In this document: positions 17,371 through 25,915 of the stretch, piece by piece
Layout: each line of letters opens with the position of its first letter
How positions within the stretch are numbered: the first letter of the stretch is position 1
Source: Sphingomonas kyeonggiensis
Lineage (GTDB): Bacteria; Pseudomonadota; Alphaproteobacteria; Sphingomonadales; Sphingomonadaceae
Reading direction: 5' to 3'
DNA: 64,000 nt
Assembly (NCBI RefSeq): GCF_014196745.1
Contig: NZ_JACIEH010000003.1
Coordinates: forward strand, 620,001-684,000
The notes under the pieces: generated by a model
The model's input: the letters and a program-made list of their open reading frames with translations, nothing else
Told to the model about the DNA's origin: nothing
Database searches by the model: none
Translations under genes and position numbers: made by a program

Positions 17371-18882
17371 TCAGGGCCGCATGCTGCCGGTTTCGACGAA
17401 GCGTTGGTGCCAGGCGAGCGCCTCGCCGCACAGCATCGGGGTCTGCAGCCCATAGCTGCCCCGGAGCGCCCGCTCGTAATAGTCGCGCAGCATCGGGCGG
17501 TATTCGGGATGTGCGCATTTCTCGATCACCAGCTCGGCACGGCGGCGCGGGGCAAGGCCGCGCAGATCGGCCAGGCCCTGCTCGGTGACGATCACCTGCA
17601 CGTCCTGGGTGATGTGGTCGACATGGCTGACATGCGGCACGATCGCCGAGATCCTGCCGCCCTTGGCGGTGGACGGCGTCATGAACACCGAGATGAAGGC
17701 GTTGCGCGCGAAATCGCCCGAGCCGCCGATGCCGTTCTGGATGCGCGAACCCATGATGTGGGTCGAGTTGACGTTGCCGTAGATGTCCGCCTCGATCATC
17801 CCGTTCATCGCCAGGCAGCCGAGGCGGCGCACGATCTCCGGGTGGTTGCTGATCTCCTGGGGGCGCAGCAGGATGCGATCGTGGAAGTCGGCCATCTCGG
17901 CGTTGAGCCGCTCGGCCGCGTCGGGGCTGAGCGAGAAGGCGGTGCACGACGCCATGCGCAGCTTGCCCGAGGCGAGCAGGTCGAGCATCCCGTCCTGCAG
18001 CACTTCGGTATAGGCGGTCAGGTCGCTGAACGGCGCGTCGAGCAGCCCGGCGAGCACGGCATTGGCGATGTTGCCCACGCCCGACTGAAGCGACAGCAGG
18101 TTCGGGGGCAGGCGGCCCTTGCCGACCTCGTGCTTGAAGAACTCGATCAGATGGCCGGCGATCGCCAGCGCGGACGCGTCAGGCCTGGCGAAGGGCAGGT
18201 TGCGATCGGGCGCATCGGTCTCGACCACGGCGATCACCTTGTCGGGATCGCAGCGGAAGCTCGGCTGGCCGATCCGGTCGTCGGGGCGGACCAGCGGGAT
18301 CGGCACGCGGTTGGGCGGTAGCGCGGTGCCGTAATAGATGTCGTGCATCCCCTCGAGCGCGGGGTTCTGCCAGCGATTGACCTCGAGGATCACGCCGTGC
18401 GCGCGATCGAGCCAGGTCTTGTTGTTGCCGACCGAGGAAGAGGGGATCAGCGCCCCGTCGGCGGTGATGCCCGAGACTTCGACCACGGCGATGTCGAGCG
18501 GACCCAGAAAGCCTTCCCAGGCCATCGGCGCGACCTGGCTCAGGTGCATGTCGAGATATTCCATCTCACCGCGATTGATCCGTTCACGGGCGATCGGATC
18601 GGAGTTGTAGGGCAGGCGCAGCTCGATGCCGTCCGCTTCGGCCAGCGCGCCGTCGAGCTCGGGGCCGGTCGAGGCGCCGGTCCACACCTTCACCCGCAAA
18701 TTGCGGCCGGCGGCGCGCTCGTCGGCGATGCGCCTGGCCAGCGCCATCGGCACCGCCTTGGGATAGCCCGATCCGGTGAAGCCGCTCATGCCGACGGTCA
18801 TGTGATCGTCGATGAAGCTCGCCGCCTGCTCGGCGCTGGTGACCTTGGCGGCAAGTCCGGGATGGGCGATTCGCGAAGTCAT
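17371..18882 (-). CDS. Acetyl-CoA hydrolase/transferase family (acyl-CoA:carboxylate CoA-transferase)
   Basis: 503 aa from ATG at 18882, preceded on its strand by GAGAGGA. The frame is open to 19104, but the family start MTSRIAHPGLAAKVTSAEQAA fits here. GSRIQNGIGGSGDFARNAF and TAYTEVLQDGMLDL, with the probable catalytic Glu, match succinyl-CoA:acetate CoA-transferases (Cat1/AarC/ScpC type). Such enzymes move CoA between succinyl-, acetyl- or propionyl-CoA and free acids. The exact pair of substrates is not readable. No neighbour in the same unit. Confidence 0.88.
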   Translation of the reverse strand: MTSRIAHPGLAAKVTSAEQAASFIDDHMTVGMSGFTGSGYPKAVPMALARRIADERAAGRNLRVKVWTGASTGPELDGALAEADGIELRLPYNSDPIARERINRGEMEYLDMHLSQVAPMAWEGFLGPLDIAVVEVSGITADGALIPSSSVGNNKTWLDRAHGVILEVNRWQNPALEGMHDIYYGTALPPNRVPIPLVRPDDRIGQPSFRCDPDKVIAVVETDAPDRNLPFARPDASALAIAGHLIEFFKHEVGKGRLPPNLLSLQSGVGNIANAVLAGLLDAPFSDLTAYTEVLQDGMLDLLASGKLRMASCTAFSLSPDAAERLNAEMADFHDRILLRPQEISNHPEIVRRLGCLAMNGMIEADIYGNVNSTHIMGSRIQNGIGGSGDFARNAFISVFMTPSTAKGGRISAIVPHVSHVDHITQDVQVIVTEQGLADLRGLAPRRRAELVIEKCAHPEYRPMLRDYYERALRGSYGLQTPMLCGEALAWHQRFVETGSMRP

Positions 18883-19043
18883 GGGCGTCCTCTCGGGAAA
18901 GTCGCGGCTGGCTAACGCACCGATGTGCGCCCGCACGAATGCAACCTTCGCATGCTGCAGGCGCGATATCGGCAAGCGCTGCGCCGCCGCCTTGATCCAG
19001 GTCATAAGTAACGGAGATCGGCTCGCTTTCCGGAACGATCCGG

Positions 19044-19069
19044 GAACCCGCCCGATTATTGGCGGGTTC
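19044..19069 (+). promoter_or_regulatory. Leader hairpin upstream of the diiron oxidase-like gene
   Basis: GAACCCGCC and GGCGGGTTC form a perfect 9-bp stem around CGATTATT, ending 28 bp before the start codon and just upstream of the ribosome site AGGAGA (19082-19087). It may be a leader stem or an operator dyad. Confidence 0.4.
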
Positions 19070-19097
19070 AACGGGGCAAGCAGGAGAGACAATCGAC

Positions 19098-19994
19098 ATG
19101 GCAACCCGTGCGCGCGATTTCGCGAACGAGCTCGGCTCGCAATTTCTCAAGGACAGTTTCCAGCGTGGTCTGGCGCATTGGAACCGGGAGCGGCTCGAGC
19201 CCGGATTCCCGAGCGACGACTGGCAGAAGACTTTCGAGCGCGACGTGAAGATGCAGCGGCTGGAAGGCGCGTTCCTCGAGGAGCTGCGCGCGGAAGTCGC
19301 CGAGGAGGCCGCGGCGGCGCCGACCGATGCCGAGGGCTTCATCGCCTGGTTCGAAGGACTGAAGGCGAACGGGCCGGGTCAGGGCGATCCGCTGTTCCCC
19401 TGGCTGGGCGCGGAAGCGGACCGCGACCAGCTGCGCTGGTTCTTCGAGCAGGAGGCTGCCGGCGAGGCGGGGTTCGACGATCTTGTCGCGATGACCCAGG
19501 TCAAGCTGCCGGTGCGCCCCAAGCTGGAGCTCGCCCGCAATTACTGGGACGAGATGGGGCATGGCACCGAGAAGGGCATGCACGGGCCGATGCTCGACGC
19601 GCTGGTCGAGACGCTGGCGGTGGAGCCGGTGATCGAGAACACGGTGTGGGAGAGCCTGTGCCTGGCCAATGCGATGACCGCGATGGCGACCAACCGGCGC
19701 TATGCCTGGCATTCGGTGGGCGCGCTCGGCGTGATCGAGCTGACCGCGCCGGGCCGCGCGGCGCTGGTCGCCGAGGGGCTGAAGCGCGTCGGGCTGAGCC
19801 CCAAGGAGGCGCGCTATTTCACGCTGCACGCGGTGCTCGACATCAAGCACAGCGAGGACTGGAACCGCGAGGCGATCCGGCCGGCGGTGGCGGAGGATCC
19901 GGCGCGGGCGACGGCGATGGCCGAGGGCGCGCTGATCCGGCTCAAGTGCGGCGCGCGCTGCTTCCAGGCCTATCGCGACCATCTCTGGGGCTGA
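19098..19994 (+). CDS. Iron-containing redox enzyme family protein (haem-oxygenase-like diiron fold)
   Basis: 298 aa from ATG at 19098 behind AGGAGA. It is all-helical with the spaced acidic/His pattern of haem-oxygenase-like oxidases: FFEQEAAGE, NYWDEMGHGTEKGMH, and near the end HAVLDIKHSEDWN. These match the proposed metal ligands of HDO proteins. Characterised relatives carry out oxidations such as C-C cleavage or N-oxygenation, but the substrate here is unknown. It stands alone, divergent from the CoA-transferase gene, with a hairpin in its leader. It is not a classical haem oxygenase. Confidence 0.75.
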   Translation: MATRARDFANELGSQFLKDSFQRGLAHWNRERLEPGFPSDDWQKTFERDVKMQRLEGAFLEELRAEVAEEAAAAPTDAEGFIAWFEGLKANGPGQGDPLFPWLGAEADRDQLRWFFEQEAAGEAGFDDLVAMTQVKLPVRPKLELARNYWDEMGHGTEKGMHGPMLDALVETLAVEPVIENTVWESLCLANAMTAMATNRRYAWHSVGALGVIELTAPGRAALVAEGLKRVGLSPKEARYFTLHAVLDIKHSEDWNREAIRPAVAEDPARATAMAEGALIRLKCGARCFQAYRDHLWG

Positions 19995-20025
19995 CGCGGC
20001 GCCCGGCTGCGCATAGGCTGGGCAC

Positions 20026-21042
20026 ATGAAGTTCGCCGCCCTTGCGCTGCTCGCGCCGCTCGTCCTCTCCGCCGCACCCGCTCCGGACGGGAAGCCGCTC
20101 GATGTCCATATCGGTGGGCGTGCGGTGGTAGAGGGCAAGGCGATCCGCTTCGGCTGGCCGGGCGTCTATGTCGAAGGGCGTTTCCGCGGCACCGAGGTGA
20201 ACGCGCGGGTCGAGACGCAGGGCGACTGGCTGCGGGTGAGCGTGGACGGCAAGCCGTTCCAGACCCTGGTGACGCCGGGACCCGCGGTGGTGAAGGTGGC
20301 GCGGCTCAAGCCGGGCATCCACACGATCCGCATCGACAAGCTGACCGAGAGCCAGTCGGGCAGCAGCCGCTTCCTGGGCTTCTTCACCCATGGCACGCCG
20401 CTGGCGCCGCCGGTGCGGCTGCGCCGGATCGAGTTCATCGGGGACTCGCACAGTGTCGGCTATGGCAACACCTCGCCGACCCGCGAGTGTGACGAGCGGA
20501 AGGTGCACGACACCACCGATACCAGCCAGGCGTTCGGGCCGGTGCTGGCGCGGCGGCTGGGCGCCGATTACCGGATCGTCGCCTATTCGGGCTATGGCGT
20601 GGTCCGCAACTATGCCGGCGGCAAGCCGGGCGAGAACCTGCCCTTCCTCTACCTCCGCGCCATTCCGGGCGAGCCGGCGCCGGCCCGGGCGGATGGCTGG
20701 CGGCCCGGGATCATCGTGATCAACCTGGGCACCAACGACTTCTCGACCAAGCTCCATCCCGGCGAGGCCTGGGCGGACGATGCGGCGCTGCGGGCGGCAT
20801 ATCGCAAGCGCTATATCGACTTTGTCAAAGAGCGTCGGCGCCAGCAGCCCCAGGCGCGGCTGGTGCTGATGGGCGCCGAGAATTTCTACGCCGACGTCGC
20901 CGCGGTGGCCCGGGCCACCGGGGTGACGGCAGTGAAGGTGCCCACCCTCGAGATGACCGGATGCAACTGGCATCCGTCGCTCAAGGACCATCGCACCATG
21001 GCCGACCTGCTCGCCGCCGCGCTCAAAACGCCGGGGCGCTGA
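20026..21042 (+). CDS. Secreted SGNH esterase, CE2 acetylxylan-esterase type
   Basis: 338 aa with a signal peptide (MKFAALALLAPLVLSAAPA). Residues ~25-135 form a beta-rich jelly-roll-like domain. From ~140 an SGNH hydrolase domain follows: the nucleophile serine is in IEFIGDSHSVGYGNTSP, the GxND block is INLGTNDFSTK, and the histidine is in CNWHPSLKDH. This two-domain order fits carbohydrate esterase family 2, which deacetylates xylan or related glycans. The 3' end overlaps the convergent TPR gene by 20 bp. Confidence 0.82.
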   Translation: MKFAALALLAPLVLSAAPAPDGKPLDVHIGGRAVVEGKAIRFGWPGVYVEGRFRGTEVNARVETQGDWLRVSVDGKPFQTLVTPGPAVVKVARLKPGIHTIRIDKLTESQSGSSRFLGFFTHGTPLAPPVRLRRIEFIGDSHSVGYGNTSPTRECDERKVHDTTDTSQAFGPVLARRLGADYRIVAYSGYGVVRNYAGGKPGENLPFLYLRAIPGEPAPARADGWRPGIIVINLGTNDFSTKLHPGEAWADDAALRAAYRKRYIDFVKERRRQQPQARLVLMGAENFYADVAAVARATGVTAVKVPTLEMTGCNWHPSLKDHRTMADLLAAALKTPGR

Positions 21043-22714
21043 GCTTCACATCGGCGCGGACCCAGGCGGCGGCGAAGTCCTTCTCCGCCGCACTCGCGTC
21101 CTTCTTCTGCGCCGCGAGGGCCTGGGCCAGGCCGAGCAGCGCCCAGCCGTTGCGCGGGTTGCGCTTCAGGTCCTCGCGGAACACCGCCTCGGCCTCCGCC
21201 GCCGCACCGCTGCCGAGCAGCGCGGCGCCGAGCAGATGGCGGGTCGGGAAGAACTCGTCCGAGGGCTCGTTGTAGGACAGGCCGTCCTCAAGGGTGACCG
21301 CCTGGCGGAGCAGCGCGATCGCCCTGGCCGCATCCTTGCGGGCGAGCGCGATGCGGGCCTCGGCGCGGAGCCGGGCGATCTGGAAGAGCGGCGCGGCCAT
21401 GTTCATGCCGGCCAGCGCATCGGCCGGCGCGGCGGCGATCTTCGCCTCGAGCTTCGCCAGCTCGGCATCGGCCTCGGGCAGCTTGCCCGTGGCGGCGAAG
21501 GCGATGGTGCGGGCCGAGAGCCAGTTGACGGTCAGGTCGAGCAGCCGGGCATCGGGCTGGGGCTCGGCGAGCATCGTGTCCCAGCGGCCGAAGCGGATCA
21601 GCGCCTGGTAGAGATAGCCGATGCCCCAATCCATGCCGGGCATGCCGGCCGCCATCTCGTCGGTGAAGACGGCGCGCACGTCGCGCAGTGCCTTGATCGT
21701 CTCGGCGCTGCGCCCCTCCATCGAGGCGGCGGCGGCGAGAAACTGGAGATTGTGCGCCGAATACATCGGGTAATAGTCGATCGCCGCGGTCTTGGCATAA
21801 TAGGCCTTGTCCGCCGCGTCGGCGAGACGATTGGCCTGTGCCGATTCCTCGTACCGGCCGACGCGCTGGAGGATGTGCGCGGGCATGTGCACGACATGGC
21901 CGGCACCCGGCATCATCGGTGCGAGCCGCTCCGCGGCGGCGACGGCCTTGCCCGGATCGGTCGATGCCTCGACCGCGTGGATGTAATAATGGTTGGCGCC
22001 GGGATGATGCGGGTTGCGGGCGAGCACCGTTTCCAGCGTGGCGACGATCTCGGGCGTGTCCTTTGCCGGCGTGCCGTCCAGGTTCCACAGCTTCCACGGG
22101 TTCCGGTTCATCTGCGCTTCGGCGAAGAGCGTGAGGATGTCGTCGTCCTGCGGAAAGGCCCTGGCGGCGTCGCGCATCGCATCGCCGAACGCGGCGAGCA
22201 GGGGCGCGCTGTTGCCGGGATCGATCGGCTGGGGGCCGGTATAGCGCTTCGCCAGTGCGAGGATCAGCGCGCGGTTGGCAGGGGTGGCGGATGGTGCCAG
22301 CGCCTCGGCCTGTTTCAGCGCTTCCCAGGCCACCCGGGCGCGGGGCTCGGCCATCATCGGCATGTTGTAGTTGGGGCCGAGCGCCAGGGCGACGCCCCAG
22401 AAGCAGATGCCGCACCGCGGATCGGCCTCGGTAGCCTTGGCGAAGCTGCGCGCGGCCTCGTCATGGTTGAACGCCCAGAGCAGGCGCATGCCCTGGTCGA
22501 AATAGGCCTGGGCTTGGGGGACCTTGCTGCCGCTGTCGCGGTGGAAGCTGCCGAGATCGGGGAAGATCTGGCCACCGCGCGCCCAGTCGGCGAGCGTCTG
22601 GGGGAAGCCATGGCCGGCGTGCATGCCGGCCATCGGGTCAGCGGTCTGGGCGATGGCGGGCAGCGCCAGCAATGGCGCGGCGAGAAGAGCAATGGAGCGC
22701 GAAAGTCCGATCAT
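21023..22714 (-). CDS. Secreted tetratricopeptide repeat protein
   Basis: 563 aa with a signal peptide (residues 1-22, ending AIAQ). It contains many degenerate TPR units, for example AQAYFDQGMRLLWAFNHDEAARSFAKATEADPRCGICFWGVALALG near the N-terminus and NPRNGWALLGLAQALAAQKK at the end. A His/Met-rich start (MAGMHAGHGFP) and the CGICFWG motif are typical of an uncharacterised periplasmic TPR family. It is probably a protein-binding scaffold. Its last 20 bp lie antisense inside the end of the CE2 esterase gene. Confidence 0.75.
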   Translation of the reverse strand: MIGLSRSIALLAAPLLALPAIAQTADPMAGMHAGHGFPQTLADWARGGQIFPDLGSFHRDSGSKVPQAQAYFDQGMRLLWAFNHDEAARSFAKATEADPRCGICFWGVALALGPNYNMPMMAEPRARVAWEALKQAEALAPSATPANRALILALAKRYTGPQPIDPGNSAPLLAAFGDAMRDAARAFPQDDDILTLFAEAQMNRNPWKLWNLDGTPAKDTPEIVATLETVLARNPHHPGANHYYIHAVEASTDPGKAVAAAERLAPMMPGAGHVVHMPAHILQRVGRYEESAQANRLADAADKAYYAKTAAIDYYPMYSAHNLQFLAAAASMEGRSAETIKALRDVRAVFTDEMAAGMPGMDWGIGYLYQALIRFGRWDTMLAEPQPDARLLDLTVNWLSARTIAFAATGKLPEADAELAKLEAKIAAAPADALAGMNMAAPLFQIARLRAEARIALARKDAARAIALLRQAVTLEDGLSYNEPSDEFFPTRHLLGAALLGSGAAAEAEAVFREDLKRNPRNGWALLGLAQALAAQKKDASAAEKDFAAAWVRADVKLSAPAF

Positions 22715-22802
22715 GGCCGAGTCCCCCTCGGATGGGCAGGATAAGGCTTTCGCGCTCTAAGCTCAATCAAGCTGGGTGCTCCATAAGTATTGCACCCAAT
22801 AT

Positions 22803-22820
22803 CCCCGGCCGAAGCCGGGG
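22803..22820. repeat. Single short palindrome related to family 1
   Basis: CCCCGGCCGAAGCCGGGG forms a stem with a four-base loop immediately downstream of the PLP-enzyme gene on the minus strand (its stop is at 22831). It is probably a transcript-end stem-loop. Confidence 0.6.
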
Positions 22821-22830
22821 AGACTGTTCT

Positions 22831-24141
22831 TCACACCGCCTTCAGCGCTTCCTCGAAATCGGCGATCAGATCATCGGCATCCTCGACGCCGATCGAGATG
22901 CGGACGAGATTGTCGGTGATGCCGAGCGCCTGCTTGCGGGCATCGGGGACCGAGAGGTGGGTCATGCCGGCGGGATGGCTGGCCAGCGTCTCGGTGCCGC
23001 CGAGCGATACCGCGAGCTTGGCGATCTTGAGCGCGTCGAGGAAGGCGAATGCCTCCTTCTCGCCGCCCTTGAGGTACAGCGAGAAGGTCGAGCCGGCGCC
23101 GGTGCAATGGCGGTTGTAGATGTCCGCCTGGCGCGAGCCTTCCTCGAGGAAGCCGAGATAGCCGACATGCTCGACCTTCTCGTGGCCGCGCAGGAACGCG
23201 CAGACCTTCGCGGCATTCTCGCCGGCGCGCGACATGCGCAGCTCCAGTGTTTCCAGCGAGCGGAGCAGCATCCAGGCGGTGTTGGGATCGCAGATCGTGC
23301 CGATCGTGTTGCGCATCAACCGGATCGTGTTGATGTGCTCCTTCGAGCCGAGCACGCCGCCCGCCACCAGATCCGAATGGCCGCCCGCGTACTTGGTCAG
23401 CGAATAGACGACGATGTCGGCGCCCTGCTTGAGCGGCTGGGCCCACAAGGGTCCGAGGAAGGTGTTGTCGATAGCGATCGGGGGCTTGCTGGCGCCCTTG
23501 AAGATCGCGTCGCGGCTGGCGGCGACGGCTTCGACATCGACCAGCGCGTTGGTCGGATTGGCCGGGCTCTCCAGATAGATCAGCGCGACATTGCCCGATG
23601 CGGCCTTGCTCAGCACCGCATCGATCTCCTCGCGGGTGGCGCCGGCGGGGAAGTCGAGCCAGTGGACGCCGAAGCGGCCGAGGATGCGGGCGATCAGCGT
23701 CTCGGTCGCCGCGTAGAGCGGGCCCGAATGGACGATGGTGTCGCCCGGCTTGACCATCGACAGGAACAGGGTGGCGATCGCCGACATGCCCGAGGAGAAG
23801 GCCAGCGCGTCCTCGGCACCTTCCCAGATGCCGAGACGGTCCTCGAGGATCTCCTGGTTCGGGCCGTTGAAGCGCGAATAGACCAGGCCGTCGGCGCCGC
23901 CCGGGCGCTTGCCGGTGACGCCTTCGAAATGGCGCTTGCCGGCAGCGGCATTGGGGAAGACGAAGGTCGAGGTGAGGAAGATCGGCGGCTTGAGCGAGCC
24001 TTCCGAGAGCATCGGATCATAGCCGTGCCCCATCATCATCGTGCTGGGCTTGAGCTTGCGATCGCCGACCTTGTCCGCCGAAGGCTTGGGGCGCCGCCGC
24101 GGGGTGGCGCCGGTCAGGTCGGCTTCGGTCTCGTCGGTCAT
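22831..24141 (-). CDS. Cystathionine gamma-synthase/methionine gamma-lyase family PLP enzyme
   Basis: 436 aa. A charged N-terminal tail (to ~35) precedes the Cys/Met metabolism fold: YSRFNGPNQEILEDRLGIWEGAEDALAFSSGMSAI, AIDNTFLGP, and the PLP lysine in VVYSLTKYAGGHSDLVAGG. The C-terminal SLGGTETLASHPAGMTHLSV is typical. The family includes cystathionine gamma-synthase, O-succinylhomoserine sulfhydrylase and methionine gamma-lyase; GFL-type motifs alone do not settle which. No SAM- or SAH-type riboswitch pattern was recognised in the 373-bp leader. Confidence 0.85.
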   Translation of the reverse strand: MTDETEADLTGATPRRRPKPSADKVGDRKLKPSTMMMGHGYDPMLSEGSLKPPIFLTSTFVFPNAAAGKRHFEGVTGKRPGGADGLVYSRFNGPNQEILEDRLGIWEGAEDALAFSSGMSAIATLFLSMVKPGDTIVHSGPLYAATETLIARILGRFGVHWLDFPAGATREEIDAVLSKAASGNVALIYLESPANPTNALVDVEAVAASRDAIFKGASKPPIAIDNTFLGPLWAQPLKQGADIVVYSLTKYAGGHSDLVAGGVLGSKEHINTIRLMRNTIGTICDPNTAWMLLRSLETLELRMSRAGENAAKVCAFLRGHEKVEHVGYLGFLEEGSRQADIYNRHCTGAGSTFSLYLKGGEKEAFAFLDALKIAKLAVSLGGTETLASHPAGMTHLSVPDARKQALGITDNLVRISIGVEDADDLIADFEEALKAV

Positions 24142-24371
24142 GAGTCTCTCCGGCTGTATTTTCGTATCATCTGTAACGATTCGGCTGGGCTTGGGGGAGC
24201 CCGAAACGCGCGGAAAGTCACAAAAGTCGCGACATCCACGCGCGAGGCCATGGGGCTTCGCCGGCGGGCGCGGCGAAGGGTGGCGCGGGATCGGCGCATA
24301 GGGTGGAACGGTGCGGGGTTGCGCATGCTCCCAAGAGGAACATGGAAAATCCTATTTTGGAAGGGACTGAT
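24142..24371. other. Intergenic leader, nothing further recognised
   Basis: This is the proximal 230 bp of the 373-bp gap upstream of the PLP-enzyme gene. I see GC-rich sequence without a convincing ORF, promoter pair or known riboswitch. The distal part holds the inverted repeat at 24372. Confidence 0.4.
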
Positions 24372-24512
24372 TTCCCTCTCCCCTTGTGGGAGAGGGAGGG
24401 AGCCGACGCAGTCGGCGGAAGGGTGAGGGGGAGTGAGACTCAAGCCCCCTCATCCTTCCCACTCGCTACGCGAGCGGGCCCCTTCCTTCTCCCACAAGGG
24501 GAGAAGGAGTAA
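24372..24512. repeat. Long imperfect inverted repeat (family 2)
   Basis: The left arm contains CTCTCCCCTTGTGGGAGAGG and ends in GGGTGAGGGGG; the right arm contains CCCCCTCATCC and CTTCTCCCACAAGGGGAGAA. The arms fold into one large cruciform of about 140 bp with smaller hairpins inside. It ends 3 bp from the pgeF stop and can serve as its terminator. It resembles MITE-like elements common in sphingomonads. Confidence 0.75.
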
Positions 24513-24514
24513 AA

Positions 24515-25282
24515 TTAGAGCCCGATGATCGAGATCTGCCGGCCGTAATCCGGTTCCTGGCGGTGCGTCGCCCGGCGGAAGCTGTAGAAATGGTCTTCCC
24601 GGGCATAGGTGTCCTGGCCGAGCATCTCGACGGTGCGGATGCCGGCCGAGGCCAGCCGGTGCGCGACATAGGCTTCGAGGTCGAACTGCCAGTGATCCTC
24701 GCGTCGGCCCTCGGTGAAGAAGCGCTCATTCTCCGGGTCCGCATCGGCGAAGCGGGCGAGGAAGACGACATCGACTTCGTAGGAGGCGCGCGCGATGCAC
24801 GGGCCGACCGCGGCGGTGATCCGCTCGCGCTGCGCACCCAGCGTCTCCATCGCGGCGATGGTCGAATCGGTGACGCCGCCGATCGCGCCCTTCCACCCGG
24901 CATGGGCGGCACCGACCACGCCGGCCTCGCGGTCGGCGAACAGCACCGGCGCGCAATCGGCGGTGAGGATGCCGAGCGCCAGGCCCGGGCGATCGGTGAC
25001 CAGCGCATCGGCATGCGGGCGCAGCCGTTCTTCCCAGGGCTCGGCGACGGTGACGCAGTCGGCCGAATGGACCTGGAAGAGCGAGACGAGCCGGCCGCCG
25101 GGCAGCGCCGCCTCGACCGCGCGGCGGCGATTCTCGGCGATCAGCGCGGGATCGTCGGTCGAGCCCAGGCCGACATTGAGGCTGGCCATCGCGCCGGTCG
25201 AGACCCCGCCCTTGCGGCCGAGAAAGCCATGGGCGATCCCGTTCAGCGCGCGGGCGCGAAAGACTTCGACTTCTTCACTCAC
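24515..25282 (-). CDS. pgeF: Peptidoglycan editing factor PgeF (YfiH/DUF152 family)
   Basis: 255 aa. Conserved metal and active-site motifs are LFQVHSADCVTV, ILTADCAPVLFAD, GAAHAGWKGAIGGV and AAVGPCI; together they hold the His/Cys/His site of the multicopper-laccase-like YfiH fold. PgeF removes L-Ser misincorporated in place of L-Ala in peptidoglycan precursors, and homologues also act on purine nucleosides. Its start overlaps the stop of the GNAT gene by 4 bp (ATGA), so the two are translationally coupled. Confidence 0.92.
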   Translation of the reverse strand: MSEEVEVFRARALNGIAHGFLGRKGGVSTGAMASLNVGLGSTDDPALIAENRRRAVEAALPGGRLVSLFQVHSADCVTVAEPWEERLRPHADALVTDRPGLALGILTADCAPVLFADREAGVVGAAHAGWKGAIGGVTDSTIAAMETLGAQRERITAAVGPCIARASYEVDVVFLARFADADPENERFFTEGRREDHWQFDLEAYVAHRLASAGIRTVEMLGQDTYAREDHFYSFRRATHRQEPDYGRQISIIGL

Positions 25283-25788
25283 AGCATGCGCCTCATCAAC
25301 CGGTCTTCATCGGCGTGCGCGCCGACCATGAAGGCATAGGGACCGCGGTCCTCGAACCCGTTCCTCTCGTAGAACCGCCGGGCGCGGTGATTGTCGACAT
25401 AGACCGAGAGCCACATCTCCTCGGCGCCGCGGGCGCGGCCCTGGTCGAGCGCCCAGTCGAGCAGCGCCTGGGCGGCGCCGCTGCCCTTGGCGCGCTCGTC
25501 GAGATAGAGCTGGCGGAGTTCATAGGTGCGGGCGCCGGTCTCGGCGGGGAGGGTGAGGTTGCTGGTCTTGGCGAAGCCGGCCAGGCCCTGTTCGTCCTCG
25601 GCGAGCTGGAAGCGCAGGTCCGGCTCCGCGAACTCCTCGGCCCAGGCCTCGGGCGTGAAGCCGGCGAGGAAGTCGGCGAGGTCCCTGGGCTGATAGAGAT
25701 GGCCGAAGGTCGCGACGAAGCTGGCGCGGAACAGCGTGTCGATCGCGGGCAGGTCGGCGGGGGTGGCGTCGCGGTAGATCATGTTCAT
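25279..25788 (-). CDS. GNAT family N-acetyltransferase
   Basis: 169 aa from ATG at 25788 (MNMIYRDATPADLPAIDTLFRASF); an ATG two codons later is possible. The acetyl-CoA site is visible in LRQLYLDERAKGSGAAQALLDWAL (motif A, R/Q-x-x-G-x-G/A form), followed by WLSVYVDNHRARRFYERNGF (motif B). The substrate is unknown; proteins of this type acetylate small amines or ribosomal and other proteins. It overlaps pgeF by 4 bp. A family 1 repeat lies directly upstream, between it and midA. Confidence 0.88.
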   Translation of the reverse strand: MNMIYRDATPADLPAIDTLFRASFVATFGHLYQPRDLADFLAGFTPEAWAEEFAEPDLRFQLAEDEQGLAGFAKTSNLTLPAETGARTYELRQLYLDERAKGSGAAQALLDWALDQGRARGAEEMWLSVYVDNHRARRFYERNGFEDRGPYAFMVGAHADEDRLMRRML

Positions 25789-25790
25789 TT

Positions 25791-25902
25791 CGTCCTCCCC
25801 GCGAAAGCGGGGACCCATCTCGTGCCCTCGCCAGATAGAAATACAGCTGCGGTATCTGCGGCTTCTCTCCAAGATAGGCCCCGGCTTTCGCCGGGGTGAC
25901 GG
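25791..25902. repeat. Palindromic repeat doublet (family 1, diverged)
   Basis: The left half CGTCCTCCCCGCGAAAGCGG and the right half CCCCGGCTTTCGCCGGGGTG are inverted relative to each other and separated by about 65 bp, longer than in the other copies. It splits the lgt-midA pair from the GNAT-pgeF pair. Confidence 0.75.
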
Positions 25903-25915
25903 CCAGGGGCGCGGG

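Noticed and set aside
24372-24512. CRISPR-like repeat
   Set aside because: It is a single inverted element, with no direct repeats or spacers.
24142-24514. SAM-, SAH- or cobalamin-type riboswitch upstream of the Cys/Met PLP enzyme
   Set aside because: None of the conserved core motifs was found; the region is a repeat plus featureless GC-rich sequence.
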